From positions 613,268 to 677,267 of the forward strand of contig NZ_SNXZ01000002.1 in NCBI RefSeq assembly GCF_004362825.1: a stretch of DNA of 64,000 nucleotides, in the 5' to 3' direction. The first letter of the stretch is position 1. Every line of letters starts with the position of its first letter. The position numbers and the translations under genes are program-made. The DNA comes from Labedaea rhizosphaerae (GTDB lineage: Bacteria; Actinomycetota; Actinomycetes; Mycobacteriales; Pseudonocardiaceae). Positions 50,855 to 59,205 of this stretch are shown piece after piece. The notes beneath the pieces are model-generated. The model was not told the DNA's origin, did no database searches, and saw nothing but the letters and a program-made list of their open reading frames with translations.

Positions 50855-50900
50855 CCGCTCGACCAACGGCAGGCACCGTCGCGGGCGCGGCAACGAGCTG

Positions 50901-51585
50901 GTGGAGCCATTGTCGGTGAACTCATACACGGTGCTCGTGGCGGAGGACGACCACGGACTGCGCGACGTCGTGGCGCGCGCACTGCGCTCGGAGGGTTTCG
51001 AGGTCGTGACGGCTGTCGACGGTGCGCAAGCGCTCAAGACGGTTGCCGCCGTGCCGGTCGATGCCGTGGTGCTCGACATCGGGCTGCCCGACTCGGACGG
51101 TCGGGACGTGTGCCAGGCGTTGCGTGCCCGCGGCTGCGACGCGGCGGTGATCTTCCTGACCGCGCGTGGCAACGTGACCGATCGCCTCGCGGGGTTTCTC
51201 CTGCGGCGGTGACGATTACCTGCCCAAGCCGTTCGCGATGGCCGAGTTGTTCGCACGGCTGCGTGCCGTGCTCCGGCGCGCGCCGACGCCGTCCGCGTGG
51301 GCGTGGGCCGACATCGAGGTCGACCCGATCACCCACGCGGTCTCGCGCGGCGTCGATCGCGCCGAGTTGTCTCCGACGGAATTCCGAATGCTGGCACGGC
51401 TGATCGCGCCACCGGTCGGAGTCGTGCGGCGCCGTCAACTGGTCGACGCGGCATGGCCGGCCGGGGCCAGCGTTTCGGACAACACCATCGACAAGTACGT
51501 CTCGCGGCTACGACGCAAGTTGGCCGAGATCGGCACCGAGCACACCATCCGCACCGCGCGCGGCGTCGGGTACGAGCTTGTCTGA
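50901..51585 (+). pseudogene. OmpR-family response regulator with a 1-base frameshift (set B)
   Basis: The receiver half from 50901 (YTVLVAEDDHGLRDVVARAL; VVLDIGLPDSDG) stops at 51210-51212. The remainder is in another frame from the same place: SCGGDDYLPKPFAMAELFAR, then a winged HTH (TEFRMLARLIAPPVGVVRRR; YVSRLRRKLAEIGTEHTIRT). One extra T in the TTT at 51195-51197 explains it, because GGG TTC TCC restores DRLAGFSCGGDDYLPKPF. It is either a sequencing error or a recent loss that would orphan the kinase downstream. Confidence 0.85.
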
Positions 51586-52888
51586 CCGCCGGGGTGCACG
51601 GACTCTTCGCGGCCGGGTGTCGGCGTTCGGCGTCCTGGTGATCGCCTGCTGGCTGGTCCTGCTCATCGCGGGATTCGACGTCGTGCTCGGCAGCGTGTTG
51701 CACCAGCAGGCCGATTCGGCGTTGCAGACCCGCGCGGAGGCCGCCGCCAGCACCGTCGTACCGTCCGCCGACGGGTCCGCGCAGGTCGTCGAGACCGACT
51801 CCGACCCCACCCTCGACGCGAACACCTGGGTCTACCAGGGAGCTCGAGCGATCGAACGAGGCAGCGGATCACCGCAGGTCCAGCATGCCGCCGACCTGCG
51901 CGCGGCCGCGCCCGGTTCCTACGCCACCACAGGATCGCTTCGGCTCTACTCGACACCGGTCGCACGCAATGGCAAGCCCTTCGCGGTTGTGGTCGCGTCG
52001 ATCAACCTGACGCCCTACGAGCACGCCACCAAGGTCGCGATGTCCGGCACGGCGCTGCTCGCCGTGCTCGCCGTCGCCGGCGCCTGGGTCGTCCTCCGCA
52101 TCACCGCCGCACGGGCCCTGCGACCGGTGCAGGCGATGAGCGCCCAGGCCGCCGCGTGGTCCGAACGCGCCCACACCGATCGCTTCGGACGGCACCAGGG
52201 CTATCACGAACTCGACACCCTGGCGCACCACCTGGACGCCCTGCTCGACCGGCTCGCCGCGGTCCTGCGCCACGAACGACAACTCTCGGGCGAGCTGTCC
52301 CACGAGTTGCGCACACCATTGAGCCGGATCACCAGCGAAGCCGATCTGCTCCTGCGCCGGTCACCGGATTGCCCTGAGGCCTCAGCGATCCACGCCGCGG
52401 CGGCGTCGATGTCAACGATCCTCGAGACATTGCTGTCGACCGCCCGGCTGGAGACCGGGCTCCTACCCGGCACCTGCCTGCTGCCGGACGTTCTCGCCGA
52501 GCTCGGGCGACCGGACAGCGCCGTGGAACCGGACGCGGACCTCGTCGGCGTCGACGCCGCGGTCGCCTCGCGCATCCTCGCTCCGATCCTCGACAACGCG
52601 GACCGCTACGCCGTTACGACCGTTGTCATCACCGCACGGCGGGCCGGCAGCAGCATCACCGTCGACGTCCACGACGACGGGACGGGCATCGCCGACGATC
52701 TCCTGGAACGGGTCTTCGAACCGGGATTCCGCGCAGATCCAGCAGATGGGCACGACGGCGGTGGCCTCGGCCTCCCGCTGGCGCGCCGGCTCGCTCGTGC
52801 CGCCGACGGCGACGTGACCGTCCTGCCTGCCGGTGATGCCACCGGCACCACCGGCACCACAGTCCGCGTCACGCTCCCACCGGGTTGA
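51578..52888 (+). CDS. Sensor histidine kinase (set B)
   Basis: 436 residues overlapping the regulator's 3' end by 8 bases. Membrane helices lie at about 15-35 and 155-175, with an extracytoplasmic domain of about 115 residues between them. HisKA has His242 in LSGELSHELRTPLSR. The HATPase_c shows ILDNADRYAV, DDGTGIADDLLERVFEPGF and GGGLGLPLARRLARA. Its partner regulator gene carries a frameshift. It converges on the COG4705 gene with a one-base gap. Confidence 0.93.
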   Translation: MSDRRGARTLRGRVSAFGVLVIACWLVLLIAGFDVVLGSVLHQQADSALQTRAEAAASTVVPSADGSAQVVETDSDPTLDANTWVYQGARAIERGSGSPQVQHAADLRAAAPGSYATTGSLRLYSTPVARNGKPFAVVVASINLTPYEHATKVAMSGTALLAVLAVAGAWVVLRITAARALRPVQAMSAQAAAWSERAHTDRFGRHQGYHELDTLAHHLDALLDRLAAVLRHERQLSGELSHELRTPLSRITSEADLLLRRSPDCPEASAIHAAAASMSTILETLLSTARLETGLLPGTCLLPDVLAELGRPDSAVEPDADLVGVDAAVASRILAPILDNADRYAVTTVVITARRAGSSITVDVHDDGTGIADDLLERVFEPGFRADPADGHDGGGLGLPLARRLARAADGDVTVLPAGDATGTTGTTVRVTLPPG

Positions 52889-52889
52889 G

Positions 52890-54152
52890 TCAGCCCAGCG
52901 AGGTGAGCAACGCCGTCAGCGCGTCCTTCTCGGCGACCGGATCCGCAGGCGAGGCCCGCAGCGCAGTCAAGACGTCATCGATCTGGCTGTCGAGGAAGTG
53001 CCACGCGGTGTCGTCGAGCGGCTGCAGCGTCTGCTGGTCGTCGTCCCAAGCAGTCTCGAGGTCCTTGATCCGCGCGGTCGCGCCGGTCTGGTCGCCACGA
53101 CGGAGCATGGTGAGGGTGTCGTTCGCGATGGTGCGGAACTTGGCGACCTCCGACGGCGGGAAGTGCGCGACCGCCTGGTTCGGGGTGAGGTGCACCGTCG
53201 GCGCGGCGGGCTGGTCCTCCTCACTGGCCGGCTGCGCGTGGGGCTGGGCCGCGGCCCAGGCGAGCAGGACGCCAGTCGCGGCCGCGACCACGGCGTAGTA
53301 GGCGAGCATCGCGCGTTCCCGGCCTGGCCGGGTGGTCACCGATCCCAGGTGCGAATACGCAGCGCCATCGATGACGTCGCGACGGGTGCCAGTCAGATAA
53401 ACGACGGTGAGGAGGATCGCCACCAGGAAGATCACGCTCGTCATCGCCGTGCCGACGCCGAGCCCTTGGTCCGCGGTCGGCGAGGCCAGCCAGTCGCCGA
53501 GGTTGGCGCCCAGTGGCCGGGTGAGGATGTAGGCGAGCCAGAACGACAACACCGCGTTCGCGCCCAGCCGCCAGCCGAGCAGGATCGTCGCGATCAGCCC
53601 TGCGGGCAGCAGGACCGACGTCCCCGGCCCCCAGCCGGTCGCGTCGAGCGTCCAGTCGCCGGCGGCGGTCCCCAGCGCGAAGGTCACCAGGACGGCCAGC
53701 CAGTAGAACGCCTCTCGGGGCAGCGTGACGATGCTGTGGATGGACAATGTCCGCTCGCGCTTCCACCAGACGCCGAACACAATGGCCAGCACGACGGCGA
53801 AAACGGTGGTGCTGACGGCCAGAGGCACCTTCAGGTCATCGGTGAGGATGTCCGTGTAGAGCGTCCCGGTGACGCTGACCACCACGACCGTCAACCAGTA
53901 CACCGGCGGCGTGTACTGACGCGTGCGCAGTTGCCACACAAGCGCGCCGACGAGAACGACAGTGAAGATCAACGACGTCGTCCGGAGGCCGACGCCAAGG
54001 GTCATGTTGATCCAGTCGGCGAAACTCTCACCGACCGTCGTGCAGAGGATCTTGATTATCCAGAACCAGACCGTGACCTCGGGGACCTTGTTCAGCATCC
54101 GGCCCACCGCCGGCTGCGCGCGCTTGGCGCCACTCATCACCATGCCGGTCAT
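52890..54152 (-). CDS. COG4705-family integral membrane protein (copy B)
   Basis: 420 residues from an ATG (MTGMVMSGAKRAQ); an earlier in-frame start at 54197 is possible. The first 270 residues match copy A, with VPEVTVWFWIIKILCTTVGE and VLSFWLAYILTRPLGANLGD as repeat halves and about eight membrane helices. The extra C-terminus has one helix (MLAYYAVVAAATGVLLAWAA), then an extracytoplasmic helical domain of about 130 residues (VHLTPNQAVAHFPPSEVAKF). The tail may sense or bind something outside. The function is unknown. Confidence 0.8.
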   Translation of the reverse strand: MTGMVMSGAKRAQPAVGRMLNKVPEVTVWFWIIKILCTTVGESFADWINMTLGVGLRTTSLIFTVVLVGALVWQLRTRQYTPPVYWLTVVVVSVTGTLYTDILTDDLKVPLAVSTTVFAVVLAIVFGVWWKRERTLSIHSIVTLPREAFYWLAVLVTFALGTAAGDWTLDATGWGPGTSVLLPAGLIATILLGWRLGANAVLSFWLAYILTRPLGANLGDWLASPTADQGLGVGTAMTSVIFLVAILLTVVYLTGTRRDVIDGAAYSHLGSVTTRPGRERAMLAYYAVVAAATGVLLAWAAAQPHAQPASEEDQPAAPTVHLTPNQAVAHFPPSEVAKFRTIANDTLTMLRRGDQTGATARIKDLETAWDDDQQTLQPLDDTAWHFLDSQIDDVLTALRASPADPVAEKDALTALLTSLG

Positions 54153-54263
54153 TGTCTGGACCGATCCTGAACATAACCTGACCACCGACCCCGCCATGTC
54201 CCGTGTGGACGATCAGGACAACGGCTCGATAGACCGAGCCGGGTTAGCGCGTTCTTGAACCTC

Positions 54264-54280
54264 GGTTAACTGACGGCAAA
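54264..54280 (+). promoter_or_regulatory. 17-base motif, copy 4 (GGTTAACTGACGGCAAA)
   Basis: It lies between the divergent COG4705 gene and the ABC genes, 85 bases before the ATPase start. It is preceded by GTTCTTGAACC, close to the block beside copy 3. Confidence 0.5.
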
Positions 54281-54364
54281 TGACAATTCCGCGGAATCAA
54301 GTGCGAGACGAGCCCGCAATGCCATGGTCGAGTCGACCTCATCGGCCCTGGCGTGGGAGCTCTC

Positions 54365-55297
54365 GTGATCGACGCGGTTGCCCTGACCAAACACTTCGGC
54401 ACCAAGGTGGCTGTCGACCATCTGACGTTCACGGTCCCGTCCGGTCGCGTGACCGGCTTCTTGGGACCGAACGGCGCGGGCAAGTCGACGACCATGCGCA
54501 TGATCCTCGGCCTGGACGCCCCGACCGACGGCGTCGCACGCATCGACGGCCTGCGTTACCACGAAATCCGACACCCCCTGCGGGTCGTCGGCGCCCTGCT
54601 CGACGCGTCCTGGTTGCATCCCAACCGATCGGCCCACGCGCACCTGGAATGGCTTGCCAGATCGAACAAACTGCCGCCGGCCCGCGTGGACGACGTGCTG
54701 GAGATCGTGGGCCTCACGGCCGTCGCGTCCCAACGCGCGGGCGGGTTCTCCCTGGGCATGACCCAGCGCCTGGGCATCGCCGCAGCGCTGCTCGGCGATC
54801 CACGCGTGCTGCTGTTCGACGAACCCGTCAACGGACTCGACCCCGAGGGCATCCTCTGGATCCGCACCCTCATGCGCCGCCTGGCCGACGAGGGCCGCAC
54901 CGTGTTCGTGTCGAGCCACCTGCTCTCGGAGATGGCACTCACCGCCGACGAACTCGTGGTGATCGGCCGCGGGAAACTCATCACCCAGTGCACGACGGCG
55001 GAGTTCGTCGCCACGACCGACGTCACCACCCGAGTGCGCAGCCCACACCTCGACGCGTTGACCGCCGGGCTCCGGTCCCTCGGCGGCGAGGTCCGCGAGG
55101 ACGGCGATGGCGCAGTCCTCGTGTCCGGATTGGACGGTGTGGACATCGGCGACTTCGCCGCCGCCAACGGCATCGCACTGCACGAACTCAGCGAGCACCG
55201 CGGCTCCCTCGAGGACGCCTTCCTCCAGCGCACCGGCGAGACGACGGAGTACCGCACGACCCAGCCGGGCTCCGACCTCGTCACGACAAGCAGGTGA
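54365..55297 (+). CDS. ABC transporter ATP-binding protein (set B)
   Basis: 310 residues from a GTG with GGGAG five bases upstream; a GTG at 54353 is less likely. Walker A GPNGAGKSTT, signature GFSLGMTQRLGIA, Walker B VLLFDEPVNGLDPEG, switch His in VFVSSHLLSE. The C-terminal extension ends LEDAFLQRTGETTEY. It is highly similar to the set A ATPase throughout. The permease gene begins 4 bases after its stop. Confidence 0.95.
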   Translation: MIDAVALTKHFGTKVAVDHLTFTVPSGRVTGFLGPNGAGKSTTMRMILGLDAPTDGVARIDGLRYHEIRHPLRVVGALLDASWLHPNRSAHAHLEWLARSNKLPPARVDDVLEIVGLTAVASQRAGGFSLGMTQRLGIAAALLGDPRVLLFDEPVNGLDPEGILWIRTLMRRLADEGRTVFVSSHLLSEMALTADELVVIGRGKLITQCTTAEFVATTDVTTRVRSPHLDALTAGLRSLGGEVREDGDGAVLVSGLDGVDIGDFAAANGIALHELSEHRGSLEDAFLQRTGETTEYRTTQPGSDLVTTSR

Positions 55298-55301
55298 CCC
55301 C

Positions 55302-56066
55302 ATGACCCTCCTCGCCGTCGAACGCATCAAGCTCCGCTCCACCCGCTCGGCGTGGTGCTGCGCCGCACTCGCGGTCGCACTGACCCTCACCTTCGCCGCG
55401 ATGTTCGCCGCCGGCAGCGCCACCACCGCACCCGTCACCGTGACCAGCACCCAGTTCGGCTCCGGAGTCGGCCTGCTCATCGTCATGGTCATGGCAACCC
55501 TCGCCGTCACCACCGAATACCGCTACGGCACGATCCGCGCGACGTTCGTCGCCGCACCCCGACGCACCCAGGTGCTGCTCGCCAAGGCCGCCGTCGTCGC
55601 CCTCATCAGCGCAGTCCTCGGCGAACTGTGCTCGTTCGGGTCCGTCGCCGCCGCCAAGCTCGCGGTCCCCACCGCAGACCTCGCCATCGACACGCCGTTC
55701 GAATGGCGCGCCGTTGCCGGCACCGGGCTGGTCTTCGCGCTCGCCGGCACCTTCGCCGTCGCGATCGGCGCCCTGGTCCGACACTCGGCAGGCGCGATCG
55801 CCCTGCTCATCGGATACACACAAGGCGCCGAGCAACTGGTCCAGTTCATCCCGAAAGCCGGCCCAGCCATCCACCACTGGCTGCCATTCAACGTCGGCAA
55901 CAAGTTCCTCACCGGCGACGCCGACCCCATCACCGCAAACGCCCACGACGGACTCCCGCCGTCGGACGCCACCCTCGGCCCCTGGCCCGCCTTGATCTAC
56001 TTCGCGGGTTTCACTGCCCTCGCCTTGGGAGCCGCCCTCGTCACCACCGCCAAACGCGACGCCTGA
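55302..56066 (+). CDS. ABC transporter permease (set B)
   Basis: 254 residues starting MTLLAVERIKLRSTRSAW. There are six hydrophobic helices (e.g. GVGLLIVMVMATLAVTTEYR; GTGLVFALAGTFAVAIGALV; ALIYFAGFTALALGAALVTT). It shares the TTEYRYGTIRATFVAAPRR loop pattern with set A (VTGEYSTGLIRATMAAVPAR). With the preceding ATPase it forms an ABC2-type exporter. Confidence 0.9.
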   Translation: MTLLAVERIKLRSTRSAWCCAALAVALTLTFAAMFAAGSATTAPVTVTSTQFGSGVGLLIVMVMATLAVTTEYRYGTIRATFVAAPRRTQVLLAKAAVVALISAVLGELCSFGSVAAAKLAVPTADLAIDTPFEWRAVAGTGLVFALAGTFAVAIGALVRHSAGAIALLIGYTQGAEQLVQFIPKAGPAIHHWLPFNVGNKFLTGDADPITANAHDGLPPSDATLGPWPALIYFAGFTALALGAALVTTAKRDA

Positions 56067-56107
56067 CGCTCGCCGCCCGAAATCTTGCAGGGCACTCGAT
56101 GCATGGC

Positions 56108-56127
56108 TTGTCAGCATATGTTGACGA
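56108..56127. promoter_or_regulatory. Operator-like inverted repeat 1
   Basis: TTGTCAGCATATGTTGACGA is an imperfect copy of the perfect palindrome 27 bases downstream. Confidence 0.6.
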
Positions 56128-56134
56128 CCTACCT

Positions 56135-56154
56135 TCGTCAGCATATGCTGACGA
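56135..56154. promoter_or_regulatory. Operator-like perfect palindrome 2
   Basis: TCGTCAGCATATGCTGACGA is a perfect 20-base palindrome ending one base before the GTG of the HTH gene, where a bound dimer would block initiation. It occupies the place of a ribosome site, so the mRNA may be leaderless. Confidence 0.7.
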
Positions 56155-56155
56155 A

Positions 56156-56380
56156 GTGAACGCACGCGAAAAGATCGCCACCAGCGCGGCAAGCGCCGAC
56201 CCGGACGTGGGCCTGCGGGCAGTCGCGGCCCTGCGCACCTTGGCCGAGGAACTCGAAGCCCTGCAGGTCGATCGAGCACGAAGGGCGGGGTGGTCCTGGC
56301 AGGAAATAGCATCGCGGCTCGGGGTGAGCAAGCAGACCGTGCACCGCAAGCACGGCCGCAGGCCCCGAGGACCGAGATGA
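56156..56380 (+). CDS. Small HTH regulator partnered with Clp_N protein
   Basis: 74 residues from the GTG right after the palindrome. An N-terminal amphipathic helix (VGLRAVAALRTLAEELEALQ) could mediate dimerisation. An HTH follows at about 44-66 (RRAGWSWQEIASRLGVSKQT), then a basic end. The TGA overlaps the ATG of the Clp_N gene. Autoregulation through the two palindromes is likely. HTH/Clp_N pairs of this kind occur in actinomycetes (from memory); their job is not established. Confidence 0.75.
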   Translation: MNAREKIATSAASADPDVGLRAVAALRTLAEELEALQVDRARRAGWSWQEIASRLGVSKQTVHRKHGRRPRGPR

Positions 56381-56766
56381 GGAAGCTGGGCTTCGACGAC
56401 GATGCCCGCATGGTCGTCCGGATAGCCCAAGACCGCGCCCGATCCTTGCAACATCCCGGGATCGGATCCGAACACCTGCTGTACGGCCTCGCGGACTCGC
56501 CGACCCGCGCAGGCAGTGTGGCCAGAGAACACGGTCTCACTCCCGGCGGCGTCGCAATGCAAACCGAACGGCTGCTTACCCCATCACGCACCATGTTCGC
56601 CGGTCTGGACGCCGGCGCGCTCGCCACGATCGGCATCGACTTGAACGCCGTGCGGGAGGCAGTCGAAGCCAACTTCGGCCTGGCAACAGCGGCGCTCCCC
56701 GCCTTGACCAGGCGGCAGCGTGCCAGGCTACCCGGACACATGCTGGTCACCAGCAGAGCGCGTTGA
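56377..56766 (+). pseudogene. Clp_N-domain protein gene, 5' part (interrupted by IS)
   Basis: 129 codons reading as a Clp N-terminal double repeat: FDDDARMVVRIAQDRARSLQ and GIGSEHLLYGLADSPTRAGS for repeat one, then TRRQRARLPGHMLVTSRAR opening repeat two. A TGA 28 bases before the IS end cuts it. The rest of repeat two is found after the IS at 58136 in matching register. Clp_N domains bind substrates or adaptors of Clp proteases. There is no AAA+ module, so the intact protein was a stand-alone adaptor-like partner of the HTH protein. Confidence 0.75.
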
Positions 56767-56869
56767 CTCATCAAAAATGCCCGGGAAGGTGAGTCGTTGC
56801 CTCACGTAATTGTGCCCGCGTAGCGGCGTGGCGGCTGTGCCGGTGTGGGGTGGTGACTCATCGTGATCG

Positions 56870-58120
56870 ATGGGGTTGACGATGGGTCAGCGTAAGGCCG
56901 TGACCAAGCAGCTCGCTGGGCGTTATCGGTCGGCCGGCCGGGTGGAGAAGGCGCGGATCTTGGATGAGTTGTGCGCGTTGACCGGTTGGCATCGTGATCA
57001 TGCCCGCAAGGCCCTGCGGGTAGCGGTGCAGCCGAGATCTGGTGCGTGGCAACGGAAACAGCCGCGTAAGCCGCGGGAGCCGGTGTATGGGCCGGAGGTG
57101 GTGGCGGCGTTGCGGAAGGTGTGGGCGGTGCTGGACGCGCCCTCGGGGAAGCGGTTGGCGCCGTTTTTGGGTGAGGTGGTGGATCGGTTGATCGCGTGTG
57201 GTGAGTTGGTGATCAGCGAGCAGACCCGATATCAGCTGGTGCGGATGTCCGCGGCCACGATCGATCGGCGGCTGGCCGCGGATCGGGCCTGCTGGGCGCC
57301 CCGGGGCCGGTCGTTGACCAAGCCGGGCAGCTTGTTGAAATCGCAGATCCCGATCCGGACGTGGGCGGACTGGGACGAGGGCCGGCCGGGGTTCGTGGAG
57401 ATCGACCTGGTCGCCCACGAGGGCGGCAACCCGGCCGGGGAGTTCGCCTCCACCCTGACCGTGACCGACATCGCCACCGGGTGGACCGAGGTCCGCGCGG
57501 TGCGCAACAAAGCCCAGAAATGGGTGCTGGCCGCGCTCGCCGACATCGTGGCCGGGGTCCCGTTCCCCGTCCTGGGGATCGACTCCGACAACGGCAGCGA
57601 GTTCATCAACGCCCACCTGCTCACCTTCTGCCGGGACAACGAGATCACCTTCACCCGATCCCGGCCCGCCCACAGCAACGACGGCTGCCACGTGGAACAG
57701 AAGAACTGGTCGGTCGTGCGCCGAGTCGTCGGCTATCACCGCTACCACGGCGAGCTGCACGTCGACGTGCTCAACGGCATCTACGCGCTGCTCCGCGACC
57801 ACATCAACTTCTTCGTCCCACAACAAAAACTGGTGTCCAAGGTCCGCGTCGGCGCGAAAGTGACCAAGAAACACGACACCGCGCGAACCCCGTTCCAACG
57901 CCTGTGCACCGACCCAGCCGTCGACATCCACGACAAGGCCCTGCTGCACGCTCACTACCTCACCCTCAACCCCGCCGCGATCCGCCGGGAAATCCTCGCT
58001 CTCAGTGACGCCCTCGCCGCCGAAGTCACCCGCACAGACCTCCCCACCCGCCCCTACACAGGCCTCACCACGCGGGCACCTTCCCGTGAGGCAACGACCA
58101 CCCCTACGCGGGCATCTTGA
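56870..58120 (+). CDS. DDE transposase (integrase core)
   Basis: 416 residues from the first start; an ATG at 56882 (MGQRKAVTKQLA) is equally likely. An HTH-rich N-terminus (about 8-150: VEKARILDELCALTGWHRDH; ELVISEQTRYQLVRMSAATI) leads into an rve-like core with Asp179 (VEIDLVAHEGG), Asp238 or 240 (GIDSDNGSEF) and Glu276 (CHVEQKNW). All catalytic acids are present. The C-terminal codons run into the right-end repeats. It resembles the integrase-type transposases widespread in actinobacteria rather than IS3. The IS family is unsure. Confidence 0.88.
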   Translation: MGLTMGQRKAVTKQLAGRYRSAGRVEKARILDELCALTGWHRDHARKALRVAVQPRSGAWQRKQPRKPREPVYGPEVVAALRKVWAVLDAPSGKRLAPFLGEVVDRLIACGELVISEQTRYQLVRMSAATIDRRLAADRACWAPRGRSLTKPGSLLKSQIPIRTWADWDEGRPGFVEIDLVAHEGGNPAGEFASTLTVTDIATGWTEVRAVRNKAQKWVLAALADIVAGVPFPVLGIDSDNGSEFINAHLLTFCRDNEITFTRSRPAHSNDGCHVEQKNWSVVRRVVGYHRYHGELHVDVLNGIYALLRDHINFFVPQQKLVSKVRVGAKVTKKHDTARTPFQRLCTDPAVDIHDKALLHAHYLTLNPAAIRREILALSDALAAEVTRTDLPTRPYTGLTTRAPSREATTTPTRAS

Positions 58121-58132
58121 CGTGAGGCAACG
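58071..58132. repeat. Tandem right-end repeats of the IS
   Basis: Two 26-base copies (58071-58096 and 58107-58132) share CGCGGGCA, CTT and CGTGAGGCAACG. Both match the left end inverted. They are probably transposase-binding sites. Confidence 0.75.
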
Positions 58133-58135
58133 AGT

Positions 58136-58321
58136 AGAGCACGATCCTGCCTGCAAGCCGCAGCGAAGCAGGCCCAGCAAGACGGCGCGACACGGGTCGC
58201 AGCACATCACCTGGGCGCCGTCGTCGTGGGAGCCACCGGCGGGCTGGTCCCACCCATCCTGGCCGCGCTCGGCGTCTCAGCGCCGACGTTGCGCGCCGCG
58301 ATCCTCACTGCCGGCCGGTGA
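58136..58321 (+). pseudogene. Clp_N-domain gene, 3' remnant
   Basis: The frame AGA GCA CGA TCC reads RARSCLQAAAKQAQQDGATR, then VAAHHLGAVVVGATGGLVPP and ILAALGVSAPTLRAAILTAG, ending at TGA 58319-58321. This is the second half of a Clp_N repeat and continues the 5' part, whose last codons also read SRAR. It has no start of its own. Its stop overlaps the next ATG (TGATG). Confidence 0.75.
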
Positions 58322-58623
58322 TGCCACACCGGCGCGGTTTGTGGTTCCTCTTGGGAACGGCACTGGCTGTTTGGGCAGCCAGTTGGCGCGTGATCTACCT
58401 GGAAGTGACCCGGTGGCATCACATGGACTCACATCTGCGCTTCACCCCACCGCCGGCACCGCCAGGGGCTCCACCTTCGCACGCCGGGCCGCCGGTGATC
58501 ATGGCACTCATCGCGGCGGGCCTCGCGCCTGAGATCGGCGCGCTGGCAGCCACCCTGCTACGGAAATCGACCGCGCAAGCCAATAGGGAAGGGCCAGCGA
58601 GTAACTCGCCCGGGCGATGGTGA
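58321..58623 (+). CDS. Small membrane protein downstream of Clp_N
   Basis: 100 residues starting MPHRRGLWFLLGTALAVWAA at an ATG overlapping the Clp_N stop. There is one membrane helix at about 6-22, a periplasmic stretch with HLRFTPPPAPPGAPPSHAGP, and a second helix (VIMALIAAGLAPEIGALAAT). It was the third gene of the HTH/Clp_N operon. The IS upstream may now cut it from its promoter. No family was recognised. Confidence 0.55.
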   Translation: MPHRRGLWFLLGTALAVWAASWRVIYLEVTRWHHMDSHLRFTPPPAPPGAPPSHAGPPVIMALIAAGLAPEIGALAATLLRKSTAQANREGPASNSPGRW

Positions 58624-58829
58624 TCAATCCGGTGAGCCAACGATATCCGGCCACGGCGATGGCTAATTCTCGCTACACCTCGGCCTCAACTCCTCGACGC
58701 TGAGACATCACGACCGTCAAGGACGCGGGAAGCTGACCCCAACCCAAGGCTTGTGATCTAGCGATCCTGGCCGCCGCCGCGCAGAAGACGCGGACGCGTT
58801 GCGGAGCGCCCTCAGCGAAAACGGCCTGG

Positions 58830-59150
58830 TCATCGCCGGCCGCAGGACGCGCGTGCGCTGCGTGCGGAACCGGTGGCGTCCTCGGCCTGAGCTTCAGGCC
58901 CCGCGGTGATCTCGCAGTCCGGGTCTCGCCGCCGCGGCCTGTCCTCGGCGCCCAGACCGTGCGCGAACGCGACGGTGGCGTAGACATCGGCCCACAGCAG
59001 CGAAGGCCGGACACCGTGATCGACAGCAGGTCCGACACCGGCTCGCCGATGTGCGGATCGATGATGTGTGCACCGCGCTCGGCCGGACCGGAGGTCGCGA
59101 CCGCGTGGCCCTGTCGGCCGACTTCGCGGAGGACGGGATGTTGGCCGTCT
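58830..59150 (-). pseudogene. ApbE (FAD:protein FMN transferase) C-terminal remnant
   Basis: On the minus strand, GQHPVLREVGRQGHAVATSG and ERGAHIIDPHIGEPVSDLLS with SITVSG are the ApbE ATSG / HIIDP motifs. After a 1-base shift near 59006 the sense continues as SLLWADVYATVAFAHGLGAE and ends at a TGA at 58830. The N-terminal two thirds are missing. It is a dead fragment in a scarred region. Confidence 0.7.
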
Positions 59151-59205
59151 ACAAAGCTATGGCGAGTGTCATAGGGCCGCCAATCCACCGCGAGCGGACG
59201 GCACC

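Larger units (their letters stand above)
56795..58132 (+). mobile_element. DDE insertion sequence inside the Clp_N gene
   Basis: The termini are 26-base related repeats: 56795-56820 (starting CGTTGCCTCACGT) and, inverted, 58107-58132 (ending ACGTGAGGCAACG). A possible AGT duplication flanks them (56792-56794 and 58133-58135). An extra inner copy of the right repeat lies at 58071-58096. One transposase gene fills the element. About 28 bases between the Clp_N stop and 56795 are unexplained, so the left edge could lie slightly further out. Confidence 0.75.
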
